Origin: HGM04593 sp045592125 | GTDB taxonomy: Bacteria > Bacteroidota > Bacteroidia > Bacteroidales > Bacteroidaceae | Reading direction: 5' to 3' | Length of the DNA stretch: 64,000 nt | Assembly (NCBI GenBank): GCA_045592125.1 | Contig: JAZNUE010000045.1 | Span: forward strand, 1-64,000 | Part shown: positions 48,946-56,800 of the stretch, piece by piece | Layout of the letters: each line of letters starts with the position of its first letter | Numbering within the stretch: the first letter of the stretch is position 1 | Translations under genes and position numbers: made by a program | Notes under the pieces: generated by a model | Databases searched by the model: none | What the model saw: the letters and a program-made list of their open reading frames with translations, nothing else | What the model was told of the DNA's origin: nothing

Positions 48946-50370
48946 ATGAACTACATACAATTCTTTGAGATGCGCCCCGAGGTATGCCTGCTTGGCATAT
49001 ACCTCATAATATTCATGTACGACCTCATTGCCACTGGCAAGGCCAGGAGACTGTTCCACCCGCTGGTGTGCATACTCACCGCCGCCCTAGCCGTGCTCAC
49101 GCTCGGCGACCGCTCAACGTTCACACTCTTTGGAGGAATGTACGAGAGCAACGCAATAATAGTGTTCGTGAAGAGCCTGCTCTCCTTCGGTGCGCTGCTG
49201 GTGATAATGCAGTCGCACAAGTGGATTAGCAACAGCGACTCGTTCTACAAGCAGGGCGAGTTCTATGTGCTGCTGCTGAGCACGCTGGCTGGAATGTACT
49301 TCATGATTAGCGCACGCCACTTCCTGCTGCTGTTCATAGGCATTGAGCTTGCGTCGCTGCCGCTGGCATGCCTTGTAGCATTCGACAAGTACCGCCACAA
49401 CTCGGCCGAGGCAGGCGTCAAGTACATCCTGTCCTCAATGTTCGCGTCGGCCATAATGCTCTATGGCATCTCGTTCCTCTACGGCACCACCGGCACGCTC
49501 TACTTTGAAGATATGGCAGCGCGCATTACAGGCCTTCCCATACAGGTGTTCGCTCTTGTGATGTTCTTTGCAGGAATGGGATTCAAGATATCCCTTGTAC
49601 CCTTCCACTTCTGGACCGCCGACAGCTATCAGGGCGCCCCGACAAGTGTTACGGCCTACCTCTCGGTAATCTCCAAAGGCGCTGCCGTGTTCACGCTCTT
49701 CACGGTGCTTACAAGAGTGTTTGCGCCAATGGCAGAAGAGTGGAACCTGATTATATGCCTCACCGTGGTTGCCAGCATAACGCTGGCCAACCTCATGGCC
49801 ATAAAGCAGAATGACCTAAAGCGCTTCATGGCCTTCAGCAGCATATCGCAGGCCGGTTATCTCATGCTCGCAGTCATTGGCGGCAGGGCTGCAGGCATGA
49901 CATCGCTCGTCTACTACCTCATTGTATACATGGTTGCCAACATGGCAGTGTTTGCTATAATTGAGAGCGTAGAGTGGCAGATTGGCATGCCAGCAAAGAG
50001 AGCAAGCCTTAACGGGTTCTACAGGAGTAACCCCAGGTTCACCCTAATTATGACCCTGGCACTCTTCTCGCTCGCCGGCATACCGCCTTTTGCAGGTTTC
50101 TTCAGCAAGTTCTTCGTGTTCATGAACGCATTCAGCGCCGGAGCATGGATTGTGGTGTTCATAGCCCTGCTCAATACAGTAATCTCGCTCTACTACTACC
50201 TGCTCATAGTAAAGGCAATGTACATGAGGGAGAGCACCCAGCCCATAGGCAGCATAAAGTGCGATCCCTACACACGCATAAGCCTAACGATATGCACCGT
50301 GGGCATTGTACTGCTCGGTGTGTGCAGCTTCATCTATTCAGGCATTGACAGCATAGCGTTCGGGCTGTAA
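48946..50370 (+). CDS. nuoN: NADH-quinone oxidoreductase subunit N
   Basis: Antiporter-like subunit closest to the junction of complex I. The 474-residue protein has about fourteen helices and the motifs FIGIELASLPLACLVAFDK with the conserved Glu, VPFHFWTADSYQGAPTSVTAYL with the channel Lys region upstream, and FMAFSSISQAGYLMLA. It ends the nuo operon. The decamer array directly before it may affect its translation. Downstream is another repeat-rich gap and a 44-bp palindrome. Confidence 0.97.
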   Translation: MNYIQFFEMRPEVCLLGIYLIIFMYDLIATGKARRLFHPLVCILTAALAVLTLGDRSTFTLFGGMYESNAIIVFVKSLLSFGALLVIMQSHKWISNSDSFYKQGEFYVLLLSTLAGMYFMISARHFLLLFIGIELASLPLACLVAFDKYRHNSAEAGVKYILSSMFASAIMLYGISFLYGTTGTLYFEDMAARITGLPIQVFALVMFFAGMGFKISLVPFHFWTADSYQGAPTSVTAYLSVISKGAAVFTLFTVLTRVFAPMAEEWNLIICLTVVASITLANLMAIKQNDLKRFMAFSSISQAGYLMLAVIGGRAAGMTSLVYYLIVYMVANMAVFAIIESVEWQIGMPAKRASLNGFYRSNPRFTLIMTLALFSLAGIPPFAGFFSKFFVFMNAFSAGAWIVVFIALLNTVISLYYYLLIVKAMYMRESTQPIGSIKCDPYTRISLTICTVGIVLLGVCSFIYSGIDSIAFGL

Positions 50371-50390
50371 GCAGCCCTTTTATTGGATAA

Positions 50391-50430
50391 CGGTAACTAA
50401 AGAGGTTAATGAGACTAAAGGGTGCTAAAG
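50391..50430. repeat. Decamer-phased array after nuoN, left arm
   Basis: Four 10-base units (CGGTAACTAA, AGAGGTTAAT, GAGACTAAAG, GGTGCTAAAG) carry a CTAA/TTAA core; their reverse complements match the TTAGT and CTTTAG cores of the right arm at 50471-50530. The two arms form a loose inverted pair around the REP-like unit. Confidence 0.6.
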
Positions 50431-50435
50431 AAACC

Positions 50436-50470
50436 ACTTCAAGGTCTTTCGCTTTGCTCAAGATGACAGG
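50436..50470. repeat. REP-like unit
   Basis: The core CTTTCGCTTTGCTCAAGATGAC, read on the other strand GTCATCTTGAGCAAAGC..., resembles a short dispersed repeat I remember from intergenic regions of many Bacteroidota genomes. Only one copy is in this window, so the assignment rests on memory. Confidence 0.45.
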
Positions 50471-50530
50471 ACTGCTTAAAGACTTTAGTCACCCTTAACC
50501 CCCTTAGTTCTCTTTAGTCCCCTTATCCCC
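50471..50530. repeat. Decamer-phased array after nuoN, right arm
   Basis: Six 10-base units (ACTGCTTAAA, GACTTTAGTC, ACCCTTAACC, CCCTTAGTTC, TCTTTAGTCC, CCTTATCCCC) share a CTTA or CTTTAG core, the same type as at 35361 and 48871. Confidence 0.65.
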
Positions 50531-50547
50531 CCCAAAAAAGCAGCACA

Positions 50548-50591
50548 AAACGACGAGAGGATGACTTCATGAAGTCATCCTCTCGTCGTTT
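50548..50591. terminator. Perfect 44-bp palindrome, probable two-way terminator
   Basis: Bases 50548-50569 and 50570-50591 are exact reverse complements with no spacer, 22 bp each, starting AAACGACGAGAGGATG. It lies between the convergent nuoN and small-peptide genes, 178 bases after nuoN and 21 bases after the peptide stop. As RNA it forms a very stable hairpin with only a short T run on either side (TTT and TTTT). Confidence 0.7.
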
Positions 50592-50611
50592 ATACCATAA
50601 GCCAATCAGTC

Positions 50612-50791
50612 TTAAAGACCTTCCCAGATGTTGTTCCAGTCACCACGTGCAGCACCGGCATCCTCGGTAAAACCACTACCTTCACCTTCACTTGTCTGAT
50701 CTCCAATTTCCACATCTGGAGAAGCAGCAATTATGCTACTGGTGGAAAATGTTATAAATTCAACCTCCGGTTTTATATATTCTTTTCTCAT
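50612..50791 (-). CDS. Short peptide of the MRKEYIKPE type
   Basis: A 59-residue peptide: MRKEYIKPEVEFITFSTS, a short hydrophobic patch (SSIIAASP), an acidic Gly/Ser/Glu-rich middle and a C-terminus RGDWNNIWEGL with two Trp. Many Bacteroidales encode similar short proteins beginning MKKxYxxPExE with an aromatic C-terminal motif; their function is unknown to me. It has its own promoter match (50811) and lies right after the giant M60 gene, whose stop is 41 bases upstream of the peptide start. A start at 50800 (MIVMRKEY) is also possible. No cysteine or classical signal peptide is present. Confidence 0.7.
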   Translation of the reverse strand: MRKEYIKPEVEFITFSTSSIIAASPDVEIGDQTSEGEGSGFTEDAGAARGDWNNIWEGL

Positions 50792-50810
50792 AACAATCAT
50801 ATTTTCACTG

Positions 50811-50818
50811 CAAAGATA
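50811..50818 (-). promoter_or_regulatory. Promoter -7 element of the small peptide gene
   Basis: The minus strand reads TATCTTTG, an exact TAnnTTTG, 20 bases before the ATG at 50791 and just after the stop codon of the giant gene. The expected start is near 50804. It would give the peptide expression separate from the protease. Confidence 0.65.
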
Positions 50819-50831
50819 CAAATAAATTCCA

Positions 50832-53800
50832 TTATTTAACGTAAACCTTTTTACCGTCTACAATGTACATGCCCGGCTCGGTAATCTCCGTTAACTTACG
50901 TCCCTGGAGGTCATAAATAGTTTTCACGTCTGCATTTTCACCATTCACCTCATTAATATCCGTAGTTCCGCTATCAATGCCAAAGCGCATGCTGAACGAA
51001 TTGGAAGCAACGCTTTCGGCAACTGTCATATATATCTTGTTTGCAGAACAACGGATATATCCTCCATCATCGGTGCCGGGATTAGTAATTGTTCCGTCAC
51101 TGCCATACTCCTTGTACATCCAATACATCTTTGATACAGTGTCACCGCTCTTTCCGCCAAGCTTGTAGTACCTTGTATTGGCATCACACTGGATTGGAGT
51201 CTGAAGAATTTTACCGAATATTATTGCCGCGTCAACCTTTTCAGCCACGGCATCGCTCAAAGCCTCTGCGCCGGGAGCATAGGTAAACGTATAAACACCT
51301 GCAGTGAACGGTTCATCCTCAAGATAGAGTATCACCGGAGTGCGTGCAGGGATTATACTGCCTGCAGCTGTATCATCATAACGGTCGGCAACACGATACA
51401 AATCAACTTTGTCGCCGTCTACATTAACTGCTGTAAATGCCGATACGCCTTCGGGAACCTCAACATCATACGGCAAGTACAAAGATGAGAAGCGGCGTGA
51501 CGATATATTAACATTGAACTTGACATCGGCATCGTCAATCTTGTCAAAATACCAGTCAGTTGACCAGTTTGGATCTTGAACTTCGCCGTTACTTGCATGG
51601 TTGAATGCCAATGAACCATATTTTTCATTGGTAAGAGCCATTCGCTGACTGCTGCTATTCTTCATACACTTTGCACCAGCCACCACTCCATCAGCTATTG
51701 TAAAGGCCTGAGCATTCTCGCTACCCTCTTTCCAGCCTAACGACAGAGTTCCGAGCGCACTTACAAACTCGTATGTACTACCGTCACTGTTAGCCTTGCA
51801 CACCCACAGGCAGGAATTATCATCAACTGCCGGAGTTGTGGGGAATGCAATAGTTGCGCTGCTATTCTGTATATAATGGTACTCAAAACCAGCCGCTGTA
51901 TTTGTAATGAGGTTCATAATGCGGTATACAGCACCGTCCTCAAGTGCATCAGAGGGTACACGGCCGCCATCGCTCAACGCCGTTTCGGCATCAATCAGGT
52001 TATCCAACGCAGCGGTGTACTGTTCATCTGTTCCGTTTGCATTTGTCACATATCCGCTTGCAATATCATATACTGCATTGTAATCGGCAGCATTTGCGTA
52101 GTAGCCCGGAGCATTATATTCTGGTTGCCTTGCCACCACAGAGCCAAAAATTATGCTAAGGTCGGTATATGGACCATCAAGGAGGAACTGGAATTCGGAA
52201 CCGTTATCACTCGCACTATTCCAGAAGCCCATCTTATTGGTAATACCTCCGTTATTACTGAAATAGTTGGTCTTGCCCTCAGGCTGTATATTCCACCAGC
52301 CCTCTTCTGTGCCGCTTGCCCTGGTTATGTACCAGTTCTGTATGGTATTTGTTGCATCAGTGCCTTCTACTGCTGTAACCGTTCCCGCCGCATTACCGGC
52401 AGAGGCTGCACCAAGGCGCAGTGTTGTATTGGCCGCACCGTTATACCAATATGGGAAGATTTGAATATCGTCATAGCTTTCGGTGTTTGTACCCTGCATA
52501 AAGTACCAGCTCTGAGTATCGTCATCGCGCACAAAATCCTCAACAGGAACTTTTGCGTCGGAATCGTCAATGGCAAGCACCTTCAATGCACTGCGGTTAA
52601 TCCTTATCTTGTACAATACAGGATTGTTTTTATCTGTTGTAAGTGTTACCGGCAGTTCCTTCAGGTTCTTTGCCAGGTTCAATGCATTATATGCTGCCTG
52701 AAGTTCTTCCTCAGTTGTATCATAAACTGTTTCTGTAACATAGAACTGGTTTTTTATAACTGTGGCATCAACAACTTCATTGTTAGCTGTTACAAGAGTG
52801 CTAAGCGGCAAGTTCGGTGATACATATTCTGTTTTCACCTCAATGGTCTTGCATGCAGTGACAGAGAACTGGCTGAGGACAAAGTATGGGTGTCCATCGT
52901 GCTTATCGTTGTTTTTTGTCTCTGTAACCATAAAGCGGATATAACGGTATGCCTTACCATTGCCGAGTGCTGAGGGTGTTGTATATGTAACCTTTGTATC
53001 GGTAGTCGGTAGGTCGGTAAGCGTTGCAATAACATCAAATGTATCAAGGTCGTTAGACCCCTCTATTACCATTGTTTTAGGAGCATTGCCGTTTCCATCC
53101 ACTCGGCCTGTGTAACTAAACTTGAACGACATCAATGCCTCATTCTTACCCATATCCAAGCGCAAGTAATGGTCGAGGTCATCATCCTCTTCACCTTCAT
53201 AAGTCGTATGCAAATGATTATCTGTATCGGTATCAAGCAATGCTTTCACACCATTCGCGTCATTGGGATAGGTAGTGTGGGTCGTACCGTCAGCATTGCA
53301 ATAGAGGTAATACGGCGCATTTACATCGGTGCACTGCATTGTAAGGACTGTTTCGGTTTCATTGATGGTTACAACCTCATTCACAAGATCGTTGGTCTCT
53401 GCGACAAGGGCTTTAAGCTCGTCCTTATCTGTCTTGTTAGCATTCTTTATCGCCAACAAAGCATCGTATTGTGCCTGTAGCGCTGTAACTGCAGCATTGT
53501 AATTATCTTCTGTCACAAACTTGTCCCTTGCAGCAATACCGTCAAGCAATGCCACATTCATTGCATACAACTGCTCGCCTGTAATACCCGCCGGCCGATA
53601 GTTGCTGTTTGCAACCATTGCGCTGTGAGCATAAAGGTTGAAATCGGACATATTGAAAAAGCCCTTTTCTGTTGCCACAGCGAAGCGTATATAACGGTAA
53701 CAGCCATCCAGGGCAACAGTACCGTCCATTTCCCATTTTACGCATTTGCCGACAGGCATACCCTCGGAAAGGGTTGCAATTTCGGTATATTCGCCTTCCT

Positions 53801-56800
53801 TGTCATTGCTTGCCGAAATCTTTATAGAAGTAGGACGCTGGTTACTATGGTCACTGTTGCGGGTTGTATAATCGAACGACAGTTCACTCAGAGCAATATC
53901 TGTACCTAGGTCAACTTCAATATAGTGCGTATAATTTGTAACAGCACCACCTTGCCATACAGTACCAAAGAACGTTCCAGTCTTTGCCGAACCATCATCG
54001 TTCTTGTCTATCAAAGCACCAATGCCATCACAGTCCGAAGCTGTTGCATTAGACCAGATGTAGAACTCACTCTCCTCATCCTCCACCTGCAAGGCAAAAG
54101 CCGTTTTTGCGGTAGTCTTATCTGCCACCTCGCCAAGCAATGTCTCCATCTTGGCAATAAGTTCTTCAATTCCGGTCCTTGCATCTGCGGCAAGGTCATT
54201 GACAATGATTCCATTAATAATGTCACATATTGCTCCAAGCTCACTTATAGCCGTTTGCAGGTCTGTTGCTGCAGGTGTTGCACCGTCTTTCACAAGAGAC
54301 CCTGCTGATTGAATTTGAGCAATGAGCTCATTAATATTATCCTGCGTTATTGCCGATTTGTAATAATCGTCAACAACTCCGTTATTTTCATCGGCCACTT
54401 TCACATACAATGCCTGTGCCTGTGCCAAAAGTTCGCTAAGCTGTGACTTTAAGGCCGAGTTGTCAGTCATTGCCGCGTTCAACGCATCGTATGCAGCCTG
54501 TTGCGCTGCGGTCTGAGCCTTAATCTGTTCCACTGTAACCGCATAATCGGTGGCATAGTCAACCATCGTCTCCGATGCGTTCACTGTACGGCGGGTGTCA
54601 ATGAGAAGACTCTCCGATACCATTCCCGTATATTCCTGGTTTATCGTTGCCGACACCTCACCGAGTTTCTGGAACCCGAATTCTGAAATTGCGAAATAGT
54701 ATTTCTTTACACCATTCTCCGTCTTGCTACCTTCGGAGACAGCCACCTCGAACTTGAAGTAGCGGTAAGCTGTTGCAGATATTATTTCGGTTGATGTCCA
54801 CAATGTTTTCACTGCAGTAGGAAGCGGATTCTCGCCATCGTTTGATGTAAACGTCCCTAACAGAGTATAATTAGAATCTTGCTCGTTACTGCCATATACG
54901 TTCAAAGTAGTAGGAGCACAGCCGCTTGCAGCTCGGGTTGTGTAGTTGAACTTAAACTTGTTTGCTGTATTTCCTTCGCCCAAATCGACACGGATATATG
55001 GTGGTGAGACCATTGTACTGTAGTTGTAGTCGGAGTGGAAATGCGTGCCGGTATTGCCATCGAGCAAATTGTAGCCTTTTTCTGCCGTAGAGTAGTCGCT
55101 GTGGTTGGTACCGCCTGCAGTGTACGGTCTTTCGGCATAGAGCTTGCCAAGGAGGTCAATCTTGGCATCGGCAGTAACCGTTGCTGTACCTGCTTGTGTT
55201 ATAAGACCTTCGGTATTATTAATAACCGTTTGCAGTTTTTCTTTTTCACCGTCAACAACCTTCTTGTATGCTGCATAAAGAGCATCATATTTTCCCTGAA
55301 GTGTAGAAGCGTAGGCTTCAAGTTCATCGGTTGTTGCATCCGGACAAGCAATCCATTCCTTGCCTCGTTCAGTAGCCTCATACGCCTCAGTTATGAGCTG
55401 TTCTGTTAGAGTTGCCGAATACTCATTATACTCCTCAAGCAATGCTACCGAAACAGACGAAGTCAGGTTAAATATACTGAACTCAGCCATATGGAAGTAT
55501 ATGCGGTTATTTGTTGTTGTTACAATGAAACGCAGATATTTATAACCTCTCAAGGATTTCACATCTCTTTCCCATGTAGCTCCGGCTTCTGTCGACAAAT
55601 CTGTAACAGTAGTTATTGTTGTCCAAGAATCATCGGTTCCATCTACGCTACCCTGTATCTCGATGTCTTTTGGGAAGTCATTGTATACACCGCCGCGTTG
55701 TACACCTGTAATTCTAAACAGGTTAAGTTCGTTGCCGTCACCAAGATACACCTGCAGATAGTCATTGGTTGCAGATACTTGTCCGGAGGTCCAATTTGTG
55801 TGCAAATATGTACCATTATTGTTATCCAGCAATGCCGCAACACCACCTGCACCATCATCGCCATTAGGATGCGGATTAGAACAAGAGATATAATAGTTTT
55901 CGCCGGGAGCCGTGCACTGCAAAGGCAGTTCGTCACCAAGGACATTGGTTGTTGACACTGTCGCCAAAGAGTTCACAAGAGCCTCGGTTTTTTCAACAAT
56001 TGCCTGAAGTTCTGCTGTTGCCGATGTTTTTTCGGCAAGGTCGTCATCGGCAAGCGTTATAAACCATTTTGCGTTATTACTTATAGCTCCGCCCCAAGTT
56101 GCCACCTGTGTTGCACTATGGCGGTCCATGTAACGGCCCGGATATTTCTTTGTCGAGAATGCATGGTATACATAATCGACATTGGTGATACCATAATTCA
56201 CGGCATTGTCGCCAACAGTAAAGTTCACGCTATTTGCATCGGACACTTCCTGCAAATATTTGCCGGTGCTTGCATTCTTGATTCTATATGTATCCTTAGA
56301 CGCTATTTCAATTATCCAAAGGTCGCTATCATCGGTAGGGAACGTCGAAGAAGCTGTTGTCTTTACATTACCGCTATTATCAACATCCATATAATCGTTA
56401 CCCGACTTGCTCTTTATAGCATATTTGGCACCGGAGATAATAGCAACCTTCGCATTTTCATTGTTAAGGACATTCTGATACTCGGTATACAGAAGCTCAT
56501 AGGCAGCAGCAAGGCCTGTACCTGTTTCAATGGTTGCCTTCGCTGTTTCAAGAGCAGACTGCAAGTCAACAACCGAAGAAGCCTTGAAATAACCTACTTT
56601 TGTATATGTACCATCTGTACCATCGACATATTTGAGCAGATTCTCAACATCGGCTACAAGAGGTTCCATCAATGAAGACTGCACCGCTGTAAGGTCAACA
56701 TTAGCCTCAGTCTTGTTGTCTTCGCCATCCAATGCCACAAGTTCTGCCTTACCTGTAGCGAGCAGATAGGCAGCCTCATCGCTGAGCGCAAACGTAGACT

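Noticed and set aside
51876..52820. A 314-codon open frame on the plus strand inside the giant M60 gene
   Set aside because: It is antisense to a well-supported gene, is very rich in Cys, Ile and Val, and has no domain or start context; it is a shadow of the opposite strand.
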